Origin: Magnaporthiopsis rhizophila
Lineage: Eukaryota > Ascomycota > Sordariomycetes > Magnaporthales > Magnaporthaceae
DNA length: 64,000 nucleotides
Direction: 5' to 3'
Assembly (NCBI GenBank): GCA_003049465.1
Contig: PYSS01000019.1
Span: 248,001 to 312,000, forward strand
Of the stretch, positions 23,511-36,476 are shown in pieces. The notes under the pieces are model-generated. The model was not told the origin of the DNA and ran no database searches. It saw only the letters and a program-made list of their open reading frames with translations. A program made the translations under genes and the position numbers. The first letter of the stretch is position 1, and each line of letters opens with the position of its first letter.

Positions 23511-24889
23511 CCTCTCGGAGGGCGTTGAAGAAGCCAAAGCTGGCGTTGCACGTAAGCGTGGTGCTTGCCAATTTTTATGCTGCTTTGTTTTTTTTTTTGT
23601 TCGCCCCTTGCGAAATTCGCAGGGTTCTGAATGCCTCACAGAAAGTGGGTGCTGATGCGGACGGGGACGGACGGCGGGAAACGAAGTGGGCTGGCCGCTG
23701 GTGGTTTGTCGCGCTTCGCGTTCGCGAGGACTGGATTGCTGGATGGCTTTGCCGTGGTCTTTGGTGGCACCCTAAAAATCCTCCCAGCTCAGCAGGCAGA
23801 GCACGTTCTCAAGCCTGCCAGGACCTAGTAGGATCGAAAATCATCCAGATCCACCGCCTGGACGCATCACCTCGGGTTAAAAATGAACTGAGAACAGCCG
23901 CCTGCAAGCGCATCGGTGTCAATGAGTTCTCGCCTTGGTTTTAATCTTTCCCTCGTATGATGCAGGCTGATGGAGGCTTTGCAGCATTGGAAAAACAGAA
24001 GCGCCAGCCAGACGGTGTCTGCCACCTTCCCATTTGCAGTTGCTCTCCCTTCTCCCTTGCCTAATTTTCAAGTCTAACCGTAAGTGGCCTAGCGCATTGA
24101 TGACTGATCCACAAGGCTCCAATCACGTGACACTACCACCCGTGCGCATTCGAGCGCGATGCATTTCACAGCGACGGACAGCGTGGCTGCAACGAGCACC
24201 TAGAATTATAAAATATGGTAGATGGCAAATCGGCGGAGGTGGAACAAATGTATTTTAAGTAATATCGTGCGGATACAGGACTCGGGGAGACCCTTGTGGT
24301 GGCATCCTTTTGGCGTCGGCAACACCGAGCTGGCCCAGGCGACGACTATCGGGTAGTCATCCGCTCCCATTATCAATTCAAATCGTCTGGCTTTTCACAA
24401 ACCCAGTCCACGAGCTTCCCGAGACTACGCCAGACTATGCGAGAAAATTACAGATGGGCCCGATATATCCATATTTCTCCACCCGATAGCACCATCTCCG
24501 AGCCTCGGACCTCAAGGCAACGGGAGCTTCCGCCTCAGCAGCACTTAGGCCGAACTCAAGCTTCTCATTTCATCTTCACCAGCCACCTGTCACGGCCAGC
24601 AACGGCAAACGCAGAGAGCAAGGTTCGATTTATTGTCCCATGTTCTGTAATCATACTGTATTCTACTCAAAGAAACCTTCTCACCGATAAGTGAAGCTAA
24701 TTTGTCTGTCTGGCTCGTTGTTTGATGCTAGCGTGTACCGAGGCCATGACCGAGGGATCCGGCCTCGTGGAAAATTCGACTGCGAAAAGAAATCAGAGTG
24801 TGGGTTTGGGGTAGGTGACAGTACTACGAAGAAACAATGAACCAATGGCATCGTGCCCCGTCCCGGGCATGCCAAGCAGCTGTGGATCC
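23511..24889. other. Intergenic stretch, no gene seen
   Basis: It contains the promoter of the Gln/Pro-rich gene on the left and the 3' flank of the aspartic protease gene on the right. Open frames such as 24296-24694 show no recognisable protein. Confidence 0.4.
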
Positions 24890-26235
24890 TTATTTCTTGG
24901 ACCTGGCGAGGCCGACGGTGCCCTTGCCGAGATCGTAGATGGAGTAGTAGCGACGGAGGAAGGCGTCACCAAGGATGGCAAGCGGACCCGCGGGAGGCTC
25001 AATATCCATACCCATGAACGTCGAGATGCAGGTCCCCGAAGCCTCCAGAATGTAGTCATAGGCAGTGATGCTGAAGTTGTGGCCCGTGAGGGTGAAGGTG
25101 ACGTCAGGCAGCGACTTGCGCTTATCGCAGTCAATCGTGTACTGGCCGTTGAAGCCCTTCTTGGCACCGATCTGCGCGTTCAGCATCTCAGCCAGCTGGG
25201 TGGGGAGGACGTTCAGCGAGGTGCCGGTGTCGAGAATGACGCCGGTGTTCTCGAGCTCGCCAACCTCATCCCCGAGGGAAATAGCGTCGAAGTCAACCTC
25301 CCAGTAGGCCTTGCGGCGCAGGGGGATCTCGATGATCTTGCCGTCAATGTGGTCCTTGTTGATGCCGCCAAAAACGGCCTCAGACTCGTCGTCCTGGTCG
25401 GCGAGGTAGAATGCAAAGACAGGCTCATCAATGAGCTTCTGATCGATCATCTGGTAGAAGGGCGGGACCATCTTGTTGACAGAGATCCTGTCAAAGCCCA
25501 GGCCGAGGATGCCATCGAATCTACCAAAGGCGAACGCCAGGCCAGGCTCCTTGGTAGCCTCGGCGAAGTCCTGGTTCTTGATCTTGATGTCGCCGATCTG
25601 GATGACGTCGTTGGAAACGAAACCCGACAGGCTGCCAGAGCCGTACGTGATCTCGAACTCGGTGCCGTTCTTCTTGTAGGTCGAAGAAGCCGACGAGTCA
25701 TACTTGGCGTGCAGGTAACAGGCGATGGAACCGCACGACTGCGAGGGGACCCAGAGGTTGGAGCTGCCAGTGTCAAGGACAACCTTGAATGACTGGGGAG
25801 GAGTTCCGAGCGTGATCTCGGAGTAGTCTGCGGAGCGACACGAGTTTGCGCGTCAGCGACAGCAAAGGGGACTAGACAACGGCAAATATGAGCCAGTTAA
25901 CCACTTACACTGCGCGTTCATGAAGTTTGAGACAGGCACCGGGTGGTTGCCCTGGACCCGAATCGGGCGAGACTCGAAAACAGCCTGCGCGTGGCTGTCG
26001 GGCCGAATACCGAGGTACTTCTGACCGAGGCCACGCAGCTGGGCAGTGAGAGGAACGGATTCCTGCAACCCGTGTTAGTTAGTCACGACCTCCGAGGCCG
26101 CCGCCGAGGTGGAATGTGAGGTGAAGGTTTACTGACAAGCTGCTCCGACAGGGGAACCTTCTTCATCTTCAGCTTGTGGACGCCAGCGTCGACTGAGCCA
26201 AGCAGCACAGCTGCGGTAAGGAGCGCGCCCTTCAT
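24890..26235 (-). CDS. PEP4: Vacuolar aspartic protease (Pep4/proteinase A type)
   Basis: ATG at 26235 gives MKGALLTAAVLLGSVDAG, a signal peptide. The propeptide block KLKMKKVPLSEQL continues across an intron (about 26133-26068) to ESVPLTAQLRGLGQKYLG. A second intron (about 25909-25828) leads into YYSEITLGTPPQSFKVV. Both catalytic aspartates are present: LDTGSSNLWVPS and ILDTGTSL. The flap tyrosine lies in ITYGSGSLSG, and the C-terminus AILGDAFLRRYYSIYDL is typical. Length and motifs match fungal saccharopepsin orthologues, which activate vacuolar hydrolases. N-glycosylation sites (NGT, NFS) are visible. The gene is intact and transcribed away from the SHMT gene. Confidence 0.92.
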
Positions 26236-27769
26236 GGTGGCGACGGCGCTGCGCTGCGCGACGAAGGGCTCGAATTAGTGAGAGTAAATGATGGCTCGAG
26301 CGACTAGCGTGCTGATGATGGCAAACAACTGGTACACAGCGACCCGAGATGATGACCACTGATGGGTTTCTTTGTCGGGGATGGGGAACGGAGACTGTGT
26401 GTCGTGGAATTGGATGATGCGGAGAGAGAGCACTGGGGCGATGGGGAGTGCTGGGGAGGTGGAGCTTGCTGGTTTTGAAAGGGAGCTCCACTACAGGGGA
26501 GGCAGCGGCGGCCTGACGCAGCTGTGCCTGGCTTGCATGGCGTCCGCGGGTGGGAAGATGACGCAGGTCCTCCGCCTCTTGGCAAAGCAGGCGGCGGCTA
26601 CTGGTGACTGGCTGCTGACCTTACCCGATTCAACGCTGGACCGCTAGTCAGCTCCGCGGTGCTTGATCATGCGGGCGAATGAATGTCCGGTTGCCTCAGG
26701 CGACGGCCCTGATCGCTATCCACTGAAGATGTAACCAGCCCCGACAGTGGCTAGGTAGGTGCATTTCATTCCGTATCAGGTAGTGACCAGGAGAGGTGCT
26801 ATTGAGTTTGAGGCCAGCCCAGGGACTGGTTGTTATTTCGCCTCTGCGGGATTAGATCAGTGGACATCCACGGGTAATAGATGGATGAGGAACACGGGAC
26901 CTTCTGTGTCGTCAGTTGGCAGCCATCTGCCAGCGAGGTACTTAGATTCATTGGGACGACCTGCCAGTTGGCAAGCTGAGATGCATTGAATGCCCACACG
27001 ATCATTCTCATTGATGCATTCAGAGATGTCGGCCCGCTCCCTCTTGCTTACCTACCTTCCCGACTTCTAGCAGAGAGTTAAGGCACTTATTTACGTCAGA
27101 CGATGCGCGTGGAGAGAGGCTACCGGGCCGAAGAGTCTGAATCCGGGACAGTATACAGAAAATAAAGGTGTATGAATTAAAAAAGAGAACTCACGCACGA
27201 AGAAGCCCCAGGAATTCGCCGAGTGAGCATGAGACCAATAATAATTGGGCGCAGATAGGCAGAGCACGTTAGGTGCCTGTGTCGGTACCTAGGTATAGTA
27301 TGTACCTGGTACCTTTATATGCTTTTGCCAACTTTAGAATATTCACCTCATCTTCTGCTGGTTTCCAGTTTCTTGTGCTTGTTTCGCCTTTAATTCATGG
27401 ATCGCGGAAGCGCGTTGAGCAGAAAGAGTGATAATTGACCTATTCCTTCCTGGGACTAGCAGTCCATGGACTCGGGCTTAGCCCAAAGAGGAATAAAACA
27501 GTTCTCATTTTTTTCGAGAAACTCCGCGAGCTACGGGAGTGGAATTGATGCAGCTGCTGCATGCAGCCCCCGCCCCACCAGGGCATCCCCGATCGGACTC
27601 CCGCTGCCCCGCCATATCTTGAGCTGTGGGAGTCCGCTGCTCTGAGCTGTTCTGAAATTTTCATATTCTCGACAACCTACGAAGCTCACTTTTTTTGCAG
27701 CCAGGAAGGACAGAAACAGAATCGCTACCGCCAATTTTCACCACTACATCTTTCCAGACAACTGCAACC
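26236..27769. other. Shared upstream interval of protease and SHMT genes
   Basis: This 1.5-kb divergent promoter interval contains no recognisable gene. A cluster of GGTACC/CCTAGGTA-like short repeats lies at 27282-27315. Its function is unknown. Confidence 0.4.
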
Positions 27770-29473
27770 ATGGCTGGGTCTACGTACGCCCTGTCGTCGA
27801 CCCACAAGGAGGTTCGTTGCCCCTCGCTCACGGCCTGCTGCCACCATTGTGCACAATGAAGGGGACCTAGGCCAAATGTTGGATGGTATAACATAGGCAG
27901 GCTCTAACTTAGCTCCGGTGTAGATGCTCGAGAAGTCTCTTCTCGACTCCGATCCTGAGGTCGCCGAGATCATGGTAAGCTTGAAATCCTTCGGACACTC
28001 CCGCACTGTCCCAACTGGATCTTGGGCTCACGATCTTGGCAGAAAAACGAGATCCAGCGCCAGCGCGAGTCCATCATCCTAATCGCCTCGGAGAATGTCA
28101 CGTCCCGTGCCGTCTTCGACGCCCTTGGCTCGCCCATGTCAAACAAGTACTCGGAGGGCTACCCCGGCAAGCGTTACTACGGCGGCAACCAGCACATCGA
28201 TGAGATCGAGCTCCTCTGCCAGCGCCGCGCCCTCACGGCCTTCAACCTCGATTCGGACAGGTGGGGTGTCAATGTCCAGTGCCTGAGTGGCAGCCCTGCC
28301 AACCTCCAGGTCTACCAGGCCATCATGCCTCCGCACGGCAGGCTCATGGGCCTGGACCTCCCACACGGCGGCCACTTGAGCCACGGCTATCAGACCCCTC
28401 AGCGGAAGTAAGGAGCCTAGCTTCTTCCTCATTCCCATTCTTCCAATCCGGCATCACCTGGCTGACCGCGCCGTTCTTGCCTCAGGATTTCCGCTGTGTC
28501 CACCTACTTCGAGACCATGCCGTACAGGGTAGACCTCGAGACCGGCATCATCGACTACGACCAACTCGCCAAGAACGCTATACTCTACCGTCCCAAGATC
28601 CTGGTCGCCGGCACGTCGGCCTACTGCCGCCTGATCGATTATAAGCGCATGCGAGAGATTGCCGACTCTGTTGGTGCCTACCTCGTCGTCGATATCGCTC
28701 ACATCTCCGGCCTCGTCGCGTCGGGCGTCATCCCTTCGCCCTTCGAATATGCCGATGTGGTCACCACTACCACGCACAAGTCGCTCCGCGGGCCCCGCGG
28801 TGCCATGATCTTCTTCCGCAAGGGCGTCCGCTCGGTGGATGCCAAGGGCAAAGAAATCATGTACGACCTCGAGGAGCCCATCAACTTCTCTGTCTTCCCC
28901 GGCCACCAGGGCGGCCCTCACAACCACACCATCACCGCGCTGGCCGTCGCGCTCAAGCAGGCAGCCACGCCCGAGTTCAAGGCGTACCAACAACAGGTCG
29001 TGGACAACGCCAAGGCCCTCGAGAACAAGTTCAAGGCTCTGGGCCACAAGCTCGTCTCGGACGGCACGGACTCGCACATGGTTCTGGTCGACCTGCGCGC
29101 CCACTCTCTGGATGGCGCCCGCGTTGAGGCTGTCCTGGAGCAAATCAACATTGCTTGCAACAAGAACAGCATCCCTGGCGACAAGAGCGCCCTGACTCCG
29201 TGCGGCATCCGCATCGGCACCCCAGCCATGACCAGCCGTGGCTTTGGCACTGCCGACTTTGAGCGTGTCGCCACCTACATTGATGAGAGCATCAAGATCT
29301 GCAAGGAGGTCCAGGGCGCCCTTCCCAAGGAGGCCAACAAGCTCAAGGACTTCAAGGCCAAGGTCGCTACCGGAGAGGTCGCCAAGATCAACGACCTCAA
29401 GAAGGAGATCGCCGCCTGGTGCACCACCTTCCCTCTTCCCGTTGAGGGTTGGCGCACTGACGCTGGAATCTAA
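27770..29473 (+). CDS. SHM2: Serine hydroxymethyltransferase, cytosolic type
   Basis: ATG at 27770 gives MAGSTYALSSTHKE. Exons are 27770-27811, 27924-27974, 28043-28407 and 28486-29473. There is no mitochondrial presequence, so a cytosolic form is inferred. The PLP-binding lysine lies in TTTTHKSLRGPRG. Other family blocks are IILIASENVTSRAV, YSEGYPGKRYYGGNQ, GANVQ-like VNVQCLSGSPANLQVY and GTPAMTSRGFG. The enzyme interconverts serine and tetrahydrofolate with glycine and methylene-tetrahydrofolate, feeding one-carbon metabolism. Length (about 483 residues) matches the family. The second exon is only 51 nt. The gene is intact. Confidence 0.94.
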
Positions 29474-30226
29474 GCCGGTCTCCCGGACTGGAGACCATAC
29501 GGATATTTGGCCGCTTCAACTTCCCAGCCAAATGCTAACCATCTACATATGAGGGCGACTCTGCATTTGTCTGGATAACCGATCTGGCTTTGCAGCGTGA
29601 TGTGTTGTTCTTTGCGCCTGGGGTTCTACTTTTCATATTTCTATATGTTGTGTTTTTGCGATGCCTTTACTGGAGAACTGGGGTTATTTACGAGCGACAG
29701 GGAATACTGGGACCAAAAAAATCGTGGAGAAAACACGCATTTCATCAGGCGTTGCGTTGCATCTTTTCAACCGAAGCGCAACAGTGGAGTTTTGGCATCT
29801 GGAGGAGGGACAGCTTCAACGCGGTTCCGAGAATAACTCGGCTTTTTAGTTTTTATATCTCGACGTGCCGTCGACGCTAGGCAATATTTAAAATTATTTG
29901 CCCAAGTCGTCTCATATGATAATTTTCTACCTGCTATGAAGCAGAACCCGAGCGTAGAAAGCAGGGTCTGCTCGCGCAGCAAGGAGGCTATTCTCGGGGT
30001 ACCAACGTGACATATCATGACAAGCAATGATAGAAACGGGGGAAGATATGTGTGAAGATAATATCATATTTTGCGGGCAAGGGAAAACAAAGAAAGAAAA
30101 AAAGGCCGCATGGGAAACTTACAATATGTTTGTCACATACAAATCACTTCATAGAGCGGCTGCTGCTCTGCTCACCTTCTTCGTGGGGATTTGGTGCCAT
30201 ATCTGGGGGCAGCAAGCAAAAAAAGA
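29474..30226. other. Intergenic stretch between SHMT and tRNA-Phe
   Basis: It holds the SHMT 3' untranslated region and AT-rich sequence. No further gene was seen. Confidence 0.45.
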
Positions 30227-30317
30227 TGCGGTCTGTGTGGATCGAACACACGACCTTCAGATAAGGTGCCTGGAGTGTAACTTCAGTCTGACGCTCTCCC
30301 AACTGAGCTAAGCCCGC
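30227..30317 (-). tRNA. tRNA-Phe (GAA) with 18-nt intron
   Basis: Read on the reverse strand, the gene opens gcgggcttagctcagttggg, with the D-arm and A box. The anticodon loop is CAGACTGAAG, giving anticodon GAA. An 18-nt intron (about 30263-30280) follows the base after the anticodon, then the stem resumes with atctgaagg. The T-arm/B box ggttcgatcc-like segment reads gtgttcgatccacac, and the 3' side ends agaccgca. Mature length is 73. One acceptor-stem position (5' G5 opposite A68) does not pair. Confidence 0.93.
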
Positions 30318-31329
30318 TTCTTTTGGATGAACTTGCGGCCGTTCCGCCCGCCTGAAATCGGAGGTGCTGTAGCGAGCGAGGCACGTGTGTGGGGTTCATG
30401 GGCCAAGCCATGCGCGCACACTGACTCGAAGTAGGTGGCCCGCAGTGACTCTGCTCCATCTGTGTGCGGAGACACCAAGACTAGGTGGTGCGGGCAGAGC
30501 AAGAACGGACAAACGGTCTGGGGTCCCGCTATATAGAAGTTGCTAAACTGTTGGCGGACATGGGGTGGCTCAGATGATAGATCATGGATTGTAGGTTCTC
30601 ATTTTTCGAAAACGGACCAGCAGGCGTCGGGGTAACAGAGCGCTCCTTTAGACCTAGCATTGCTTCTTGCCACCTCCTTAAAAGGTGGAGGTGGACAAGA
30701 TAGAGGACATGACTGGTAGCTGCCAACAATCTGGAAAGGGAAGGATTGGTCAAAAGGAACCATTTGTTTGTCCTGCAATGAGATCGGGAATTCCAACGCC
30801 CTTGATCGTTGAGGGTATATATATTTTAAAACCACCGACTACCCTTTAGGGGTTGTCTGTGTGCCTGTGTGAGCGTTTTGCTTGATTTTTTATCGATCGC
30901 TGTCCTCCTGTTTCGTTCAACTTCTGATGCGGTATATGGTAGACAAAAGAGACAGTAAGGAACGAAGAAGCTTCAAAATGAACGTGAAAAGGAAGAATGA
31001 AGAGAAGGCGGGAAAATTAGTCGTCTGGTAAAACAACGGAAAAACCGAAATGCCTGTGGGAGAAAGTACAATCCTCAGAATGATGAGGCAGTGAAACAGT
31101 GATGAACGGCGTATCCGCAACCGAAAGAAATGTGCCCCTTGCGCGCGTGAGAATGGAATCCTCACCAACAACCCAAGGACGTGGGCTCTAATGGATTCAA
31201 AAACATTGCGCCTTTGAAGAAGCAAGTAAAAAAAAACAAAGAAAGGGAGGGGGAAAAAAGTAGGAAAAAAAACCACCACCCATTCATGGAACGTCAGTGG
31301 AATCATTGTGGCCAAGACAGACAAACGTC
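30318..31329. other. Intergenic stretch between tRNA-Phe and Spt7
   Basis: It contains AT-rich sequence and the 3' flank of SPT7. The reverse-strand frame at 30917-31324 is hydrophobic but derives from A-rich DNA and has no family signature. Confidence 0.4.
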
Positions 31330-34300
31330 CTAGTGGATGCTCTCGGGGCTCATCATGCCGATGCCCTCGTCCCTGTCCGTCTGGCTCGTGTTTCCCAGGC
31401 TCTGCATGCTCTCGACCCTCTCCATACCGGGGGCCTGGAGCACGAGTGCAGGATTTGAGAGGCCCTTGAGTTTCTTGACAGGCGTCGACCCCTTCTCCGC
31501 GTTGGCTCCGCCGCCAGCCGCCGCCAGCGCGCCGGCGACGGCTCCTTTCCCGTCCGTAACCTGCGCCAGCCCAGACTCCAGCTTCTTCTTTTTCTTGGCC
31601 AGTGCGATCTGCTCCTTGGGAGGGCGCTTTTGCGGCGACACGATCTTGCCCGTGGCTCCAAGGCGTGGCCGAGGCCTCCTCTGCTTGACTGGGAGGTCCT
31701 CGTCTTCCACGAGTGGCTGGTCTTGATTCGCGTGCAGCTTCGCAAGGAAGAAGTTCTTGACAAGGCCAATCTGCTCCTGGATGTTCTCCTTGGTGACAGG
31801 ATCCAGAGGCGGCAGCGGCTCGCAGAGTTCCAGCTCCACGGCGCCGGGCACCGCCGCCTGACTCTGGTGGTTTGCGTAGACGCGCCTTTGTAGCAGATGG
31901 AGCGGGACTGAGAGGAAGTCGAGCCCCAGCTCCTTGTCCAAGCCCAAAGACTTGAATCCGAAGAAGTCCTCCCCAAGCTCCTCGGCGAAATCGCCTCCGA
32001 CAAACTGCTCGCTCCCGTCCTTGAATGCGCCTGCACCATCCGGTCCCGCGTCGTTCAGAGCAGGACGGAGCAGGTCGGAAAGATGTGCCTTCATGCGCTC
32101 GTGGATGGTGACGAGCTTGCCTCCCAGACGCTCGACGTCCTCCTTGGCATAGGTTTCGAGCGACTCTGGGTCGTAGCCGTTGCCAGCTAGTGTGTGCAAT
32201 ACCACCTCCTCCGGCGTGAACCTCGGCTGCCAGCGGTGGCCCTGCTCGGCAAAAGTGCCGGTTGCTGGCTTCTTGTCCGCCTCATTGTAGACGTTGAAGG
32301 TCCGCACAAGCTTCTGGAAGAAGTCGGCCGCAATATCTGTGATGGTCTCGAGAGCTGATGGTTGAAACTCTTCGAAGCCGGCATGGTAGAGTATCTTCCC
32401 AACAGAACGCTGCAGTGCTGAGCGGCAAGCCTCGGGCGCCATCACCACACCCTCCCCCGCGGTGAAGTGCGGTTCTATATCTGCCTCCACAAATGGCTCT
32501 GGGTTGTACTTGGGAAACTGGTTTTGGTAGATCTGCATCGCATTGTCAGCGTTTGAGCCCGAGGAGACACATCTGGGAGGGAAAATGGCTGTGCTGTTGT
32601 ACCTGAGTCTGGATTTGCATCTGCTTGATGACTCCAATCTTGGAACACAGCTTCCTGGTCTCCTGCATCTGGTGGATATTGGCGTCTATACGTTTTGTGA
32701 GGCGACTGGAGGGGGCTGTGAAGTGGCCAGGAGGAACTATCTTGAGAAAGTCCTCGTGCTGGTTGATGACCTGTCCCTCGCCATCCTCGACCCACTGCAG
32801 CTTTGTGGGGATGTCCGGGATTATGGTCTGGGGTTCGTAGTAGTCGGGAAGGACTCTCTCCTCCTCATCTTCCATTCCTTCGGCGAGGGTCTCGGGAGCC
32901 TTCGTTTGCTTCACGGCGAATGCCGAAGACTCGGCCTGCGTCGGGGTGAGGAGGCCGCTGGACTCGGCCTGCTGCTGGTTCTTCAGGAACCGTCGCATGC
33001 CCGATTTTGTCCGCAGGAGAGCGGGTTCGTCAGGATTCAGCCGGCAGCCTTGGAAGAGTTGGTGGCGTTGTTTGGCGACGAGCGCACGGTCCCTCTTGGT
33101 AACCTGCTTCCAAATCTTGTATTCCTCGTCCTCGTACACCTGGGCAGCAGCCTCTCCGAGAGCCTCGCCAAAGGCCAAGCCATTCAAAGAAGGCCCGTCG
33201 ATGTCCATAGCATCGGCATTGTTGGCCGTTCCCGAGTGACCGTTCGTGCCGATCGGGGTGATGGAGCCGGCCACCGGAGGTGTGCCAAAGCCGTTGCTTC
33301 CATCCACGGCCTCAGAGCCCTCTCGGCCTTTGGCCAGGAGGCCGTTCAGCTGCAGGACGGGCTTTTGGTCGCCGGTAGGAGTGTTCTCCTTCTGGTCTGA
33401 GGGCGCCTTCCGAGACTTGTTTGTCCCTTTGGTGCCGGCCTTGCGTCCTCGGGAAGACATGATGGGCTCGTCATCACTGTCATCGCCGCCATCATCCTCA
33501 CCCCCATTTTGTTTGCGGCGCTCTTCAGCCTCGACCTCGGCGCGAGGCCGCACGACGATGTCGGGGATCAGGGGGATCAACTTTTCGGCCTCCTTCCTCA
33601 TGCCGTTGGCCATGCGCGGCAGATGATGGTTCAGGTCCTGGTTGTATTGCAGACAGTTGTCCCATATCAGGTTCAGGTCGTTGACGAAGTCTGCTTTGGA
33701 CTTATACTGAAGGCCCTTGAGCTTCTTGGTCATGGTCCCAAGGTCCATTGGCTGTTTGATGACTGTTGCGGCGCAAATTAGCAACACTGACGAGTATTCA
33801 GCGCTCGTTGAGAAGACTTACGACTGTAGTAGTCGGGCGCATCACGCTTGTTCACTCTTTGGAGGAACGGTGTCGAGTACTCGGTATGCGCCTTGAGTTC
33901 GCTGAGGACTTTTTCGGCCGCCTCATAGAGCTCCTCCTGGCCCACGTTCTCCTCGCTGGCCCATTTACTCCGATTTTTCCTGACCTCGTTCATCAGAGAC
34001 CTCAACTCCGCGTCCGACGCTCGGACTTGATTCCGCTTCTGATCAATGCGGGCAATCAGGTGCTTCAGGGTCAGGCTCGATGCGCCGAGATTGGCGCTGC
34101 TCAAAGTGCCTTGGTTCTGGCCAGGGCCTTGGCTCGAGTTCGGGCCAGTGTTCTTCTCCATCTCAGCCTGCAACTGCTTCTCAGACTCCTCCAGCTGCTG
34201 CTGCTCCAGCATGGCGGTCCGGTCATTCTCTAGGGTGTAAATCAGGGTGTGGAAGCTGCGTTTGGCGGCCTCCTCGGTCGCGATGCGGGCCTCTTCTAGC

Positions 34301-34902
34301 TCTTTGCGCGCGTCTTCGGACGTCTTGACCTGACCTTGGGAGGAGGCGTCATCCTTGGTCTTTGAGGTGTGCTTTCCCGGCGACGAAACGGATTGTATTG
34401 GGGAGCTGCCCGACTTAGATGGCGACAGCAGCTGGCGGTTCTCGCCGGCGCCCTTTGACTTGAGAGGCGAGCCCTGTGTGTCTGCCGGGTCTTCGTCTTC
34501 GTCGTCCTCGTCATCATCATCGTCGTAGTCGTCTTCGTTGATCATGCGCTTGGCCTTCTTCAACGGCGGCTCTTGTATGGGCGCATCGTCGGTGGTGGCG
34601 GGGATTAGAGGTGTGATGGCGGCCGGAGCGTGGTTCCAGGATTCTATGGCGTCGTAGTTATATGAACCGTCCTCGGAAAACAGCATGGCGATCTTGGATT
34701 CGCTCTTGCGGAAGAGGTCGGCAAAATGCGCGCGGCGGTGGTCTTCCTCGATATCTGATGCCTCAGGCACCAACGTCATCGAAGTGTCAACGGGGGTTTG
34801 CGTTCGCGCCAGTCCATCATCAAGAGAGTGCAGCATTTTGTTCCCGTTGGGGACAGCGACGGGCATTGCCGGCCAGGCCGGCTGGCCCTGATTGAAAGAC
34901 AT
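31330..34902 (-). CDS. SPT7: SAGA complex subunit Spt7 (bromodomain protein)
   Basis: ATG at 34902 gives MSFNQGQPAWPAM. Introns at 33821-33763 and 32602-32533 join three exons. The bromodomain spans about residues 345-420, from HTEYSTPFLQRVNKRDAPDYYS through KQPMDLGTMTKKL to FVNDLNLIWDNCLQYN, with the conserved Asn in the last block. A histone-fold-like segment follows in exon 3 (CRSALQRSVGKILYHAGFEE, then ALETITDIAADFFQKLVRTF), as in Spt7, which pairs with Taf10. Acidic stretches lie near residue 130 and the C-terminus is basic and low-complexity. Spt7 scaffolds SAGA, a transcription coactivator acetyltransferase complex. The first intron interrupts the bromodomain. Confidence 0.93.
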
Positions 34903-36476
34903 GCTGGGGACGCTCTGCGATCAAGGAAGACGCGGTCGGGGGGTCGCCATGCGCGGTGATGCTGCGGTCGCGTCCGGCCGGAACCAGCGAGGTTCGCGCG
35001 CCGAGAGTCACATAGGAAGAAAGCGCGTCTTCGATAGTGATGGGGATCGCAATTTCGAGAACAGAAATGATGGTTGTGGTTGAGTCTTGATGGATGGCAA
35101 CAGGTGCGATTTGGCGTAAATCGACGGTTGAGGTTGTGGAATTGGTAGATGCGCTGCTGGGCGTGGCACGTTTCTGGAGTGGGCGAATTTTCCCTGGTCC
35201 CAGATTGGCTTCCTCGGGGCCAAGGTACTTGGGGCGCAAGTCCGCAATCGAACCCGAATGCTCGCCAGGGACGTTTCTCATGTCGCGCCGGATATCCACA
35301 TGCTTCCTTTACATACTTCTTTTGTTTTACTACTTGATGAGCTCAAAAAAACACTGCGAGTGCGTATCGCTGGGCCCAAAGCCACAGCCCGGTCGGTACC
35401 GTGTACATGCGCAGCCCGCTTTCCGAGATGCGCCTGGTCCCCCAACAAGGACTTGGCTCCACTGACCCCGTGCAAAAAGTCATCTAAGGGGACTCCCCTT
35501 TGGATGCTTTTATACAAAAGCAATGCTGCCAGGGGCTGCACTTTTCAGGCTGTTATTTGCCTCCATGCATTCCGAAATTGACCGCATACAGCAGTATTGC
35601 AATGATACGTCGAATACGGTAGCGTAAGGTGGCGGCAGCCCACAGAGCAGCTCAAGTCACAGTATCCGGGATATATGGTCTGTTTAGTCGACCCCGAAGC
35701 ACCCCACGCTTGCGCCGACTCCGAAAGGGGAGAAGCAGCGCGGAGAACGCACGTGAGGTCACATGTGATTTGAACCTCCTGTCGACTCCGGAATTGATAC
35801 CTTGCGGCCTGGATTCGTTTCGGCCTGACGAACGAGGACGTCAATCTTCCGCAATCTACAAACACAGAAATCGTCAGTTTGCCGGCCAATGCCCCCAGCC
35901 GAATGCGCCCGCCGCTGCGGCTGCTGAATCCCACGGTAAGACAGCGATCCCCCACAGCCCACCTGCAATTCCAATCGTGCCGATTGCTGCCTGCGGCCGG
36001 TGCCACCAACAGCCCAACTCGGCCGCCGTTGCGGAGGCCACCCGCGTCGACTAGCCCCATTCGGCTGCCCACTTTCCTGGAGCTGACCCCTGCAACAGAG
36101 GAAACATCCCTAAACTAACTCAACATCCCTGCCGCTCCGCCCTGCAGCAGTTGGCGTCAGATGGTGGAGCCCCTGCTGGTTGCGTGAGAGAGATGCCATT
36201 GTGCCAGCTCTTTGTGCCACGCCGAGCTCGCTTCCAGCCTGTCTTAACCACACACCCTACACCCTGTCGCCGCCGTCTACTTAGCCCTAGCCGTGTTGCA
36301 AGACACCAAGCTGCACGCAGCCGACAGCGAAGGCCAACCCAGCGCCCCTCTATGACGCCTAGCGTCTCGACACCACAAACCCATCATCGACCACAAGAAC
36401 ACGGTATCGTGTGGTTCTTGCCCCTCTCCATCCCCCCCTTCAGCGCCCGCCGCCATCCAAACCACAAACAACAGCC
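34903..36476. other. Divergent upstream interval of Spt7 and the VanZ-like gene
   Basis: No gene is supported. Open frames such as 35545-36072 on the reverse strand look like chance frames. The right end is pyrimidine-rich leader sequence of the VanZ-like gene. Confidence 0.4.

Noticed and set aside
35545..36072. Reverse-strand frame between Spt7 and the VanZ-like gene
   Set aside because: It lies in a divergent promoter interval and has no recognisable content.
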